Assembly (NCBI GenBank): GCA_900545535.1 | Contig: UQZN01000001.1 | Coordinates: forward strand, 124,001-188,000 | Reading direction: 5' to 3' | DNA length: 64,000 nt | From: an uncultured Phascolarctobacterium sp. | GTDB taxonomy: Bacteria > Bacillota > Negativicutes > Acidaminococcales > Acidaminococcaceae | Part shown: piece after piece, positions 26,133 through 34,151 of the stretch | How positions within the stretch are numbered: position 1 is the first letter of the stretch | How the letters are laid out: the number at the start of each line of letters is the position of its first letter | The notes under the pieces: model-generated | Seen by the model: the letters and a program-made list of their open reading frames with translations, nothing else | Told to the model about the DNA's origin: nothing | The model's database searches: none | Translations under genes and position numbers: made by a program

Positions 26133-26420
26133 TTATACTGCCGTACCGTTATACTGGAAGATACTGAAGCTCCAGTCTCTGTTAAATGTTCCGGAGAGGC
26201 TATGGATTTTTAGATCTGCTTTGTTTCTAGCTGTAATATTGTATTTTTCCCCGCTGGATAAATTAGGGAAGTTTGTTTGCGTAGCAGAAAGACATAACAT
26301 TTTAGTGGAATCATCATATCGTCCGATAGCTATTGGCGTACAATTCATTCCGTGAAAATCACTTTGGGGAGCTGCTGACATATCTTCTACTACAGATAAA
26401 ATTTCGTAATCAATATACAT
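26133..26420 (-). CDS. Small hypothetical protein
   Basis: 95 residues; the ATG is preceded by AGAGGAAT. I do not recognise the family. The protein is beta-rich with many Ser/Thr/Asn (LCLSATQTNFPNLSSGEKYN), has no signal peptide and no membrane segment. It ends ..WSFSIFQYNGTAV beside a shared terminator. The upstream 110 bp hold the perfect palindrome GATATTAATATC (26489-26500) and an imperfect inverted repeat (26445-26456 with 26483-26494), so it may be regulated. Its neighbour is a LysR gene on the same strand; no functional link can be shown. Confidence 0.45.
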   Translation of the reverse strand: MYIDYEILSVVEDMSAAPQSDFHGMNCTPIAIGRYDDSTKMLCLSATQTNFPNLSSGEKYNITARNKADLKIHSLSGTFNRDWSFSIFQYNGTAV

Positions 26421-26444
26421 TTTTATTCCTCTTTTCTTTTTAGT

Positions 26445-26500
26445 GATATTAAGTATGTGTGCACATTTACTTTAATTAAATGATACTTGATATTAATATC
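26445..26500. promoter_or_regulatory. Imperfect inverted repeat and palindrome upstream of the small gene
   Basis: GATATTAAGTAT (26445-26456) and ATACTTGATATT (26483-26494) are inverse complements but for one base. GATATTAATATC at 26489-26500 is a perfect palindrome. Both are candidate operators. Confidence 0.3.
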
Positions 26501-26533
26501 ACTATGGTGGATTAGAAAGAGAAAATAAAAAAA

Positions 26534-27412
26534 TTAGCCTAACGGTTTATTGTCGCAGATAAAATCGATGAGTTTTTGCTCGTCGCCGTAGATTTGCCGG
26601 CCGCGCTTGGTGACGATACCGGAGTTGATGAAAAGCGGTTTTTTTAGCGAAATGGGAACTATGGCGTCTGCTGCGGTAATGGACTGGCGCATCAAAAAAG
26701 ATGAGGCGACCTGATTGATGATCAGGTTTTTGACCGTATGCAGCTGTGAGGAATGTAAAATTACTTTCGGGGCGATCAAAGCCTGCTGAAAATTTTGATA
26801 GATGATACGGTTGACGAAAAAGCCGCCGTTAAGCAGGACCAGAGGTTCGTTGGCAATATCTTTGGTATCCACATATTTTTTCTGCGCCAGCGGATGGGCA
26901 GGATAAGTGCAGAAGCAGGCTTCGCTTTTAAAAAGCTTACGGTAGTGCAGATTGGGTGAAAAACTGTCGTCGTAATTGGTGACGGCTAAGTCAAGTTCTT
27001 CGTTTTCGATCATGCGCAGCGAATCTATACCGCCGGCTTCCACTACTTCCAGTTCGATTTCAGGATACAGCTTTCTGAAATCGCGAAAAAGGGTCGGCAG
27101 CAGCTGTACACCTATTTGCAGAGGGACTGCGAGACGGATGAGGTTTTTATTCTGAGCCATATCTTTGATATCGCGGTCAAGCTGCTGCAGATTGGCTAAA
27201 ATAGGCGTTATTTTACTTAACAGCAGGCTGCCGTCTTCGGTAAGTGAAAGTTTTTTACCTTCGCGCCGAAAAAGATTCAGGCCGCTTTCTTTTTCCAGAT
27301 CGGCCATGGCGATAGAGACAGTTGGCTGTGAAATATGCAGGCTGGCGGCAGCTTTAGTAATGCTGCTCCATTTGCAGACTTCATAAAAGTAGCGCATCTG
27401 TGTAAGTGTCAT
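26534..27412 (-). CDS. LysR-family transcriptional regulator
   Basis: 292 residues. The N-terminal winged helix is typical (MTLTQMRYFYEVCKWSSITKAA, then LHISQPTVSIAM), followed by the linker helix and a two-lobed effector domain (IRLAVPLQIGVQLLPTLFRDF..). It is divergent from the hydrolase-dehydratase cluster with a 170-bp gap, the usual layout for a LysR protein and its target. The effector is unknown; a carboxylic acid metabolised by the neighbours would fit (inference). Confidence 0.9.
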   Translation of the reverse strand: MTLTQMRYFYEVCKWSSITKAAASLHISQPTVSIAMADLEKESGLNLFRREGKKLSLTEDGSLLLSKITPILANLQQLDRDIKDMAQNKNLIRLAVPLQIGVQLLPTLFRDFRKLYPEIELEVVEAGGIDSLRMIENEELDLAVTNYDDSFSPNLHYRKLFKSEACFCTYPAHPLAQKKYVDTKDIANEPLVLLNGGFFVNRIIYQNFQQALIAPKVILHSSQLHTVKNLIINQVASSFLMRQSITAADAIVPISLKKPLFINSGIVTKRGRQIYGDEQKLIDFICDNKPLG

Positions 27413-27463
27413 AGTTAACCTCCTGATTTTACTGATAACCTGCTTTTATTATAGCATTATTTG

Positions 27464-27477
27464 ATAGTTAAAAACTA
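27464..27477. promoter_or_regulatory. Palindrome between LysR gene and its divergent target
   Basis: ATAGTTAAAACTAT is a 14-bp perfect palindrome. It lies about 50 bp from the LysR start and 108 bp from the hydrolase start, where a LysR recognition site is expected. Confidence 0.4.
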
Positions 27478-27584
27478 TATTGATATTGGAAATATGTATT
27501 TTACTTTACTGCTGCCGCAGCAGATAATAAAAGCAGAGAAATAGAATATTAAATCGGATGTGAAAATTTACGGAGGTGGCTCAG

Positions 27585-28499
27585 ATGACTATTGACCAAA
27601 AGTATTTTCCAGAGTTTAAACAGCAGTTTATTGATGTGGGTGACGGTATTAAGATCAATACTTTAGTCGGCGGCAAGGGCAGTGAAGCTGTTTTGCTGCT
27701 GCATGGACATCCGGAGACACATTTGATCTGGCGTTTTTTGACGCCTGGCCTTGTTGGGCGCTATACGGTCGTTCTTACCGATCTGCGGGGCTATGGTGAC
27801 AGCAGCAAGCCTGAAGGAGCACCGGACCATGCCAATTATTCCAAGCGGGCGATGGGTGACGATCAGTTTGTGGTTATGAGTAAACTGGGGTTTGAAAAAT
27901 TTCACGGCGTTGGTCATGACCGCGGCGCAAGAGTGCTGCACCGTATGGTAATGGATCATCCGGAACGGCTGCTGTCTTGTACGATGATGGATATTTTACC
28001 GACTTATGATATGTACCGTGATACCAGTCAGGAGTTTGCAACTAAATACTGGCACTGGTTCTTTTATATTCAGGGGAAGGGTTTCCCGGAAAGGGTACTG
28101 GCGTCAGATCCTGAGTATTTTGTTAATTATAATCTGAATTTAAAGATCGGTCCTGCGGCTAAAAGCCGTTTCCCGCAGGAGATTTTAGACGAATATGTAC
28201 GCTGTCTGCGTGATCCGATGACCTTCCATGGTATTTGCGAAGATTACCGCGCCAGTGCTACTATAGATATGGAGCTGGATAAAGCGGACAGGGAACGGAT
28301 TATTCAGGTACCGATCCTGGCTTTATGGGGCAAGGATGGCGTTGTCGGTAAGCTGTGGGACGTTATGAGCGGCTGGCAGGAAAGAGCTGCTAATGTTGAG
28401 GGGCTGGCTGTGGCAGAGTGCGGACATTTTGTGCCGGAAGAGCAGCCTGAGGTAGTTTTGGAAGCGCTGCTGAAATTTTTAGCTAAATATCCAGGTTGA
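27585..28499 (+). CDS. Haloacetate (fluoroacetate) dehalogenase-like alpha/beta hydrolase
   Basis: About 304 residues; the ATG at 27585 follows GGAGG, while an in-frame GTG at 27576 overlaps that site. The alpha/beta-hydrolase fold has an HGHPETHLIWR oxyanion region, an Asp nucleophile in GHDRGARVLHRM, an acid in the later part, and the histidine in ECGHFVPEE. The DRGAR-x2-HR box and the KYWHWFF motif are the features that distinguish hydrolytic haloacetate dehalogenases: Asp nucleophile, Arg pair for the carboxylate, His-Trp for the halide. The gene heads a cluster with a LeuCD-type dehydratase. Natural substrate in a gut-type anaerobe is uncertain; a related epoxide or ester hydrolase is possible. 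Confidence 0.75.
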   Translation: MTIDQKYFPEFKQQFIDVGDGIKINTLVGGKGSEAVLLLHGHPETHLIWRFLTPGLVGRYTVVLTDLRGYGDSSKPEGAPDHANYSKRAMGDDQFVVMSKLGFEKFHGVGHDRGARVLHRMVMDHPERLLSCTMMDILPTYDMYRDTSQEFATKYWHWFFYIQGKGFPERVLASDPEYFVNYNLNLKIGPAAKSRFPQEILDEYVRCLRDPMTFHGICEDYRASATIDMELDKADRERIIQVPILALWGKDGVVGKLWDVMSGWQERAANVEGLAVAECGHFVPEEQPEVVLEALLKFLAKYPG

Positions 28500-28538
28500 A
28501 TTAGTTGCAGAGATAATAAAAAGAAAGAAGTGTGGCTT

Positions 28539-29816
28539 ATGCATGCTATTGAAAAGTTATTGGCGGAAAAAGCCGGCAAAAGCAAGGTCGTAACGGGCGA
28601 GATCGTTAACTGCGATGTGGATATTGCCGGGATCAATGATTTATACTTGCAGACGGTGCGGTCGTTTTACGAAATGGGCGGCGAGAAGGTTTTTGATGCA
28701 GATAGGATAGTGATGTTTCTTGATCATTATGCTCCTTGTGCGACGATAACGCAGGCCGAGAACCATAAGCAGTTCCGAAAATTCTGTTTTGAGCAGGGCA
28801 TCGAAAAATTGATGGATATAGATCAGGGCGTATGTCATCAGGTGTTGGCCGATAAAGGTCTGGTCCATCCGGGTGAGATCGTAGTGGTCACTGATTCGCA
28901 TACGACGACTCACGGGGCCGTTGGCGCTTTTGGTACTGGCGTGGGCGCTACTGATCTGGCAACGATCATGATCACGGGTAAGCTGTGGTTTATGGTGCCG
29001 GAGATATTTAAGATCAATCTGGTGGGCAAGCTGCAGCCGGGCGTTTTTGCCAAGGATATCATTTTACATATCATCGGCGATCTGGGGGCTGATTACGGCG
29101 TTTATAAAGCTGTAGAATTTGCCGGGCCTGTCGTACATGAATTGAGTGTTTCGGAGAGAATGTGTATGTGCAATATGTCAACGGAGATGGGCTGTAAGAC
29201 AAGCTATATTCAGCCTGATGCGGTAACGATGGCGTATCTGCAAAGTAATGTGACAAGGCCCTATAAAATTTATGAAACAGATGCTGATTTTAAGTATGCG
29301 GCAGAGCTTACTTATGACGTAAGCAAGATCAAAGCGCAGGTGGCGGCGCCGTCCAGTGTCGATAATGTTTTTGAACTGGCAGAATATGCAGGTACGCCTG
29401 TTGACGAAGCCTATTTGGGTTCATGTACAGGCGGTCGTCTGCAGGATCTGGCTGTGGCAGCGCAGATCTTAAAGGGGCGGCGGATTCCCAAGACAACGAG
29501 AATGATCGTTGTGCCTGCTTCTAAAAAGGTGATGGAAGACGCGATGGAGCTTGGCTACATAAAAGACCTGATGCAGGCGGGGGCTACGATAACTGCGCCA
29601 GGCTGCGCTGCCTGTCTGGGCGTGCATCAGGGGATGCTGGCTGGAGGAGAGGTTTGCATAAGTTCTACTAACCGTAATTTCCCCGGACGGATGGGGCATG
29701 TAGACGGCAGGATATTTTTAGCTTCGCCGGCCGCTGTAGCAGCTTCGGCAGTAGAGGGAAAAATTACGGAGCCGGCGGCATATCTAAAGGCCGGCGACTG
29801 CGGGAATGGACGGTGA
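28539..29816 (+). CDS. Aconitase-family dehydratase, large subunit (LeuC/DmdA-like)
   Basis: About 425 residues; the ATG at 28539 gives MHAIEKLLAEKAG. It has the family blocks VTDSHTTTHGAVGAFGTGVG, GSCTGGR and GCAACLGVHQGML, supplying the three cysteines of the 4Fe-4S cluster. It pairs with the small subunit that begins at its stop. Members dehydrate and rehydrate malate-type acids: isopropylmalate, homocitrate, citramalate or 2,3-dimethylmalate. No leuA or leuB lies nearby, so leucine synthesis is not implied; a catabolic or citramalate-type reaction is equally possible. It is likely controlled by the divergent LysR protein. Confidence 0.82.
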   Translation: MHAIEKLLAEKAGKSKVVTGEIVNCDVDIAGINDLYLQTVRSFYEMGGEKVFDADRIVMFLDHYAPCATITQAENHKQFRKFCFEQGIEKLMDIDQGVCHQVLADKGLVHPGEIVVVTDSHTTTHGAVGAFGTGVGATDLATIMITGKLWFMVPEIFKINLVGKLQPGVFAKDIILHIIGDLGADYGVYKAVEFAGPVVHELSVSERMCMCNMSTEMGCKTSYIQPDAVTMAYLQSNVTRPYKIYETDADFKYAAELTYDVSKIKAQVAAPSSVDNVFELAEYAGTPVDEAYLGSCTGGRLQDLAVAAQILKGRRIPKTTRMIVVPASKKVMEDAMELGYIKDLMQAGATITAPGCAACLGVHQGMLAGGEVCISSTNRNFPGRMGHVDGRIFLASPAAVAASAVEGKITEPAAYLKAGDCGNGR

Positions 29817-29821
29817 CAGCA

Positions 29822-30322
29822 ATGAAAACGACAGTCAGAGGGAAAGCGTTTGTTTTTGGTAAAAACGTTGATACAGATCAGATCTATCCGGGACGTTTTG
29901 TAGAATATACGAATGTGGAAGATATAAAAAAATATGCGATGTATGGTGCGGACGAGGCTTTTGTGAAAAAGTTCAAGCCGGGAGATATCATTGTGGCCGG
30001 TACTAATTTTGGCTGCGGTTCATCGCGCGAGCATGCGGCAATAACCTTGAAAGCAGTTGGTGCCGGTGCCGTACTGGCAGAATCTTTTGGCAGGATATTT
30101 TTCCGTAATGCCATTAATTTAGGCGTACCTGTCATTACCTGCAGCAAAATCACGAAAATTGTTGCTGAGGGAGATGAAGTGGAAGTAGATATCGAAGCCG
30201 GGGTGATCAAAAATATAACTACGGGAGCAACTGCAGCAGCTGTGCCGATGTCGCCTTATATCATGAATATCCTGCAGAGCGGCGGCATCAAACCGATGAT
30301 CAGGGCCGATGCAGGAAGCTAA
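29822..30322 (+). CDS. Aconitase-family dehydratase, small subunit (LeuD/DmdB-like)
   Basis: About 166 residues; the ATG at 29822 is preferred to the GTG at 29813 that overlaps the large-subunit stop. The swivel domain shows GKNVDTDQIYPGRF, GTNFGCGSSREHA (substrate-binding loop) and SFGRIFFRNAINLGVP. It forms the heterodimer that completes the dehydratase active site with the large subunit. Substrate range is as uncertain as for the large subunit. Confidence 0.85.
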   Translation: MKTTVRGKAFVFGKNVDTDQIYPGRFVEYTNVEDIKKYAMYGADEAFVKKFKPGDIIVAGTNFGCGSSREHAAITLKAVGAGAVLAESFGRIFFRNAINLGVPVITCSKITKIVAEGDEVEVDIEAGVIKNITTGATAAAVPMSPYIMNILQSGGIKPMIRADAGS

Positions 30323-30424
30323 AAATAGTAAGAGCTGACAGCGGCTCTGTAAAATTACAATGTGATGATTTTTTATAATTATAATTTGCAATGTATACAC
30401 ACAACTTTGCTGAAAATATGATAC

Positions 30425-30470
30425 AATAATAACTACCGTGTTAGACATGGTAGTTATTATTTGTTTTATG
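30425..30470 (+). terminator. 13-bp stem between dehydratase and ACT genes
   Basis: AATAATAACTACC (30425-30437) pairs exactly with GGTAGTTATTATT (30449-30461), then TTGTTTTA. It can be the dehydratase terminator or a leader structure of the ACT gene, whose ribosome site begins at about 30472. A possible -10 TACAAT (30422-30427) overlaps the left arm. Confidence 0.5.
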
Positions 30471-30488
30471 GGAAAGGATGACAACAGT

Positions 30489-30758
30489 ATGCGTATCGTA
30501 TTAACCATCGTTGGTAAGGACAAGGTCGGTATTATTGCTAAAGTAAGTAATATTCTCGCTGAGCATGGCGTAAATATCCTCAATATCAATCAAAATATCA
30601 TGGAGGGCTTCTTTAACATGGTCTTGATTGCTGATATGACGGGTGCTGCTGTTAAATTACAGGATCTGAAGAATATTTTTACGGCTTTAGGTGAAGAGAT
30701 CGGCGTTGAGATCAGAGTTCAAAGCGAAGAAATCTTTACGGCGATGCACCGTATCTAG
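30489..30758 (+). CDS. ACT-domain protein (UPF0237)
   Basis: 89 residues; the ATG at 30489 follows AAAGGATG. A longer in-frame reading from 30438 starts inside the upstream hairpin and is rejected. The protein is a single ACT domain (MRIVLTIVGKDKVGIIAKVS..LAEHGVNILNINQNIM), the fold that binds amino acids as a dimer. It is 10 bp ahead of a UPF0210 gene, a pairing conserved in many Firmicutes. The role is unknown; it is presumed to sense a metabolite for the partner protein. Confidence 0.9.
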   Translation: MRIVLTIVGKDKVGIIAKVSNILAEHGVNILNINQNIMEGFFNMVLIADMTGAAVKLQDLKNIFTALGEEIGVEIRVQSEEIFTAMHRI

Positions 30759-30768
30759 GAGGCTGTCT

Positions 30769-32127
30769 ATGTTCAATATCAAAGATATCTTAGAAACCAA
30801 CCGGATGATAACGCAGAATAACCTGGACGTGCGTACTATCACTATGGGGATCAGTCTGCGTGACTGTGGTCATCCTGATATAAAAGTAACCGCGCAGAAG
30901 GTATATGATAAGATCACCCAAAAGGCCGAAAAGCTCGTTCAGGTCGGCGAAGAGCTGGAAATGGAGCTTGGCGTGCCGATAATCAATAAACGTATTTCCG
31001 TAACGCCGATCTCAATGGTTGGCGAGAGCTGCGACAGCAATGATTATGTTCCGCTGGCAAAGGCGCTGGACGAAGCCGGCAAAGCAGTCGGCGTCAATTT
31101 TATCGGCGGGTTTTCAGCTTTGGTGGATAAAGGCTATACCAAAGGCGACAAAAATCTTATTTGTTCGATACCGGAAGCTTTGGCAGTAACGGATATCGTT
31201 TGTTCCTCTGTCAGCGTCGGTTCAACAAAATGCGGCATCAATATGGACGCTGTGGCGGAAATGGGCCGTGTGATCAAAATGGCGGCAGAACGTACTGCTG
31301 ACCGTGACGCTATCGGCTGCGCCAAGCTGGTAGTTTTCTGTAACGCGGTACCGGATAATCCCTTTATGGCAGGTGCGTTTCATGGCGTTACCGAACCTGA
31401 AACTGTCATCAATGTAGGCGTCAGCGGCCCCGGCGTGGTCAAACATGCTCTGGAGGCTGTGCGTGGTCAGGATATCGGCGCAGTTGCGGAAACTATCAAA
31501 AAAACTGCGTTCAAGATCACCCGCGTAGGTCAGCTGGTAGCACAGGAAGCGGCACGCCGTCTGAATACGCAGTTTGGCATTATCGATCTGTCGCTGGCTC
31601 CGACACCGGCTATCGGCGACAGCGTAGCGCATATCCTGGAAGAAATAGGCTTGGAAAGCTGCGGCGGACCTGGTACGACTGCAACTTTAGCCATGCTCAA
31701 TGACGCCGTTAAAAAAGGCGGTTTGATGGCTTCGAGCTACGTAGGCGGTTTGAGCGGGGCCTTTATCCCTGTCAGTGAAGACGCGGGCATGATCGCGGCG
31801 GTTGAACGCGGCAGCCTGACTCTGGAAAAACTTGAGGCCATGACCTGTGTTTGTTCCGTAGGGCTTGATATGATCGCTATTCCCGGTGATGTGACGGCTG
31901 AAACTATTGCGGCGATCATTGCTGATGAAGCAGCGATCGGAATGATCAATAATAAAACTACTGCCGTACGTTTGATACCCGTTCCAGGGAAAACTGTCGG
32001 CGAAAAGGTAGAATTTGGCGGTTTGCTGGGATATGCTCCCATCATTGCCGTGAGCAAATTTAAGGCGGATGCCTTTATTGCCCGCGGTGGTCGTATTCCC
32101 GCACCGGTAAGGAGTCTGACTAACTAA
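30769..32127 (+). CDS. UPF0210 (DUF711, PFL-like) protein
   Basis: 452 residues; the ATG at 30769 follows TAGGAGG. Family features are MFNIKDILETNRMI, TITMGISLRDCGHPD and long Gly/Ala-rich conserved stretches (FIGGFSALVDKGYTKGD and the like). The fold is related to glycyl-radical/pyruvate formate-lyase proteins, but the active-site Cys pair and the radical Gly loop cannot be assigned with confidence. No reaction is known for the family. It is coupled to the upstream ACT gene and its stop shares a base with the nth start (TAATG). Confidence 0.88.
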   Translation: MFNIKDILETNRMITQNNLDVRTITMGISLRDCGHPDIKVTAQKVYDKITQKAEKLVQVGEELEMELGVPIINKRISVTPISMVGESCDSNDYVPLAKALDEAGKAVGVNFIGGFSALVDKGYTKGDKNLICSIPEALAVTDIVCSSVSVGSTKCGINMDAVAEMGRVIKMAAERTADRDAIGCAKLVVFCNAVPDNPFMAGAFHGVTEPETVINVGVSGPGVVKHALEAVRGQDIGAVAETIKKTAFKITRVGQLVAQEAARRLNTQFGIIDLSLAPTPAIGDSVAHILEEIGLESCGGPGTTATLAMLNDAVKKGGLMASSYVGGLSGAFIPVSEDAGMIAAVERGSLTLEKLEAMTCVCSVGLDMIAIPGDVTAETIAAIIADEAAIGMINNKTTAVRLIPVPGKTVGEKVEFGGLLGYAPIIAVSKFKADAFIARGGRIPAPVRSLTN

Positions 32128-32759
32128 TGCGTAAGCAACAACGTGAGGCGATTTTAGCGCTGCTGGAAGAAACTTATAAGGGGACGGAAACAGCGCTGCA
32201 TTATTCGACGCCTTTTGAATTGTTAGTGGCAGTTATTATGTCGGCGCAATGTACGGATGAACGTGTCAATAAGATCACGGCGCGTATTTTTCCGAAATAT
32301 AACACACCTGAAAAAATGGGTGCGCTTTCGCAGGAACAGCTGGAAGAAGAAATTCGTGACTGCGGTTTGTTCCGTTCGAAGGCCAAGAATCTGTTGGCGA
32401 CCTGCAAAATGCTGGTAGAAGTATATGGCAGCGTTATTCCTGATACGATCGAAGAATTGATGAAGCTGCCTGGAGTAGGGAAAAAAACGGCCAATGTAGT
32501 TGCAAGTATTGTTTATAAGGTACCAGCGATTGCAGTCGATACCCATGTTTTCCGGGTTTCACACCGTTTGGGACTGACTAAAGGCGATGATCCGCTGGCG
32601 GTAGAGCAGGAACTGCAGAAAGCTATTCCTAAAAACAAGTGGAGTGATGCTCACCATTGGCTGATTTGGCATGGCCGCAGGATCTGCAAAGCAAGGAAGC
32701 CTTTGTGCAGCGAATGTGTACTGGTGGAATTGTGCCCCTATAAAGAAAAGAATTTATAA
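32127..32759 (+). CDS. nth: Endonuclease III
   Basis: 210 residues. Base-excision repair glycosylase/AP lyase for oxidised pyrimidines. The helix-hairpin-helix reads LMKLPGVGKKTANVV with the catalytic Lys, the catalytic Asp is in AIAVDTHVFRV, and the C-terminal C-x6-C-x2-C-x5-C (CKARKPLCSECVLVELC) holds a 4Fe-4S cluster. It overlaps the UPF0210 stop by one base. A hairpin follows. Confidence 0.95.
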   Translation: MRKQQREAILALLEETYKGTETALHYSTPFELLVAVIMSAQCTDERVNKITARIFPKYNTPEKMGALSQEQLEEEIRDCGLFRSKAKNLLATCKMLVEVYGSVIPDTIEELMKLPGVGKKTANVVASIVYKVPAIAVDTHVFRVSHRLGLTKGDDPLAVEQELQKAIPKNKWSDAHHWLIWHGRRICKARKPLCSECVLVELCPYKEKNL

Positions 32760-32772
32760 GATAAAATTGCAG

Positions 32773-32810
32773 ACAAGCCTGTAGTGCGACTGGCACACAG
32801 GCTTGTTGTG
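32773..32810 (+). terminator. Hairpin after nth
   Basis: ACAAGCCTGT (32773-32782) pairs with ACAGGCTTGT (32797-32806), with inner GTGC/GCAC. The T-run is weak (TGTGTTT). Confidence 0.55.
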
Positions 32811-32824
32811 TTTAAGGAGGAAGT

Positions 32825-34042
32825 ATGCAGACCAAAGAAGTGTTTTTACAAAAGTATTTTGGTTACAGTGAATTTAGAAACGGTCAGGCAGATTTGATAG
32901 AGCAGCTTTTGGCTGGAGGCTCTGTTATAGCAGTAATGCCTACCGGAGCAGGCAAGAGTCTGTGCTATCAATTACCGGCGTTGATGATGGAGGGGCTGAC
33001 ACTGGTTGTTTCACCCTTGATATCGCTGATGAAGGATCAGGTACGAAGTTTAAAAGAACGGGGTATAGAAGCCGCTTATTTGAGCAGCGGGATGAGTAAG
33101 CAGGAATATGGCGCAGCTGTTTATGCCGCACGGAACAATAAGTGCAAGTTGCTGTATGTTTCACCGGAAAGACTGCAAAATGAACAGTTCAAAGCTTTTG
33201 TCAGCGAGTTGAAAATAGTTTTGGTGGTTGTGGATGAAGCCCATTGTATAGTACGCTGGGGAGAATCGTTTCGTCCGGCTTATCTGTCTATCAGACCGTT
33301 TTTAGACAGTCTGCCAGGACAGCCTTTGGTGGCAGCGTTTACAGCAACGGCAACGCCGGCTGTAAGACGTGAGATAATCCGTACGCTGGCTTTAGAGAAG
33401 CCTTTGGAGCTGGTTGCCGGATTTGACAGAAGCAACCTTACTTTCCGGGTAGAAAAACCAATGGTCAAAAGGCGCTTTCTGCGAGGCTGGCTGCCCGAGC
33501 AAAACGGCTGTGGGATCATTTACTGCGCGACGCAGAGACAAACAGAGGATGTATATAATGACCTTAATGCCTGGGGCTATCCGGCAGGACGTTATCATGC
33601 CGGATTAACGATGGAGGAACGGCAGCGAAATCAGAATGCTTTTATTCAGAATGAACTGCGTTTTATGGTAGCAACCAATGCTTTTGGTATGGGGATAGAT
33701 AAGCCGGATGTGCGCTTTGTCCTGCATTATACCTTGCCGCTTGATGTAGAGGGATATTATCAGGAAGCAGGTAGGGCCGGTCGTGACGGTTTGCCTGCTG
33801 AATGTGTGCTGCTCTTTGAGCGGCGTGACGTGATGCAGCAGCGTCAGCTGCTGGAATATAGTTGTGAACAGCGGGAGTGCAGCACAGAAGAAAAGAAGAC
33901 CTGGCTGACCAATGCTTATCAGAAATTGCGCGATATGGAAGGTTATTGCTTTACTAAGGGCTGCCTGCGTAAATATCTGCTGTCATATTTTGGACAGGAA
34001 ACAGACGAAAGCTGTGGTAATTGCAGTAACTGCCGGCGGTAG
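32825..34042 (+). CDS. recQ: Short RecQ-family DNA helicase
   Basis: 405 residues. The superfamily-2 core is complete: FRNGQADLI, Walker A PTGAGKSLCYQLPA, DEAH box VVVDEAHC, FTATATP, and the C-terminal RecA lobe with ATNAFGMGIDKPDVR and QEAGRAGRDG. It ends with a zinc-binding cysteine cluster (KGCLRKYLLSYFG..CGNCSNC). The usual winged-helix and HRDC domains (family length about 500-610) are absent, and the stop lies straight after the cysteines. The aromatic-rich loop after DEAH reads CIVRWGESFRPAY rather than the common SQWGHDFRP. Such short RecQ forms occur in Firmicutes; 3'-5' unwinding in repair is expected. Confidence 0.88.
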   Translation: MQTKEVFLQKYFGYSEFRNGQADLIEQLLAGGSVIAVMPTGAGKSLCYQLPALMMEGLTLVVSPLISLMKDQVRSLKERGIEAAYLSSGMSKQEYGAAVYAARNNKCKLLYVSPERLQNEQFKAFVSELKIVLVVVDEAHCIVRWGESFRPAYLSIRPFLDSLPGQPLVAAFTATATPAVRREIIRTLALEKPLELVAGFDRSNLTFRVEKPMVKRRFLRGWLPEQNGCGIIYCATQRQTEDVYNDLNAWGYPAGRYHAGLTMEERQRNQNAFIQNELRFMVATNAFGMGIDKPDVRFVLHYTLPLDVEGYYQEAGRAGRDGLPAECVLLFERRDVMQQRQLLEYSCEQRECSTEEKKTWLTNAYQKLRDMEGYCFTKGCLRKYLLSYFGQETDESCGNCSNCRR

Positions 34043-34151
34043 AAATTAAAGCAGCTTTGTGACAAGGCAGTGAATTTATTGATTATGGGGCAGGGAATAA
34101 TTTTTAAATGCAGAATATATCTATTAAGAATTTAAACAGGGAGGGACCGCT

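Noticed and set aside
28539..30322. Naming the dehydratase leuC/leuD of leucine biosynthesis
   Set aside because: No leuA or leuB nearby, catabolic-looking context with LysR and a hydrolase; several substrates share this family.
33235..33300. Loss of function in RecQ from the altered loop after DEAH
   Set aside because: Other RecQ-like helicases vary here and all ATPase motifs are intact.
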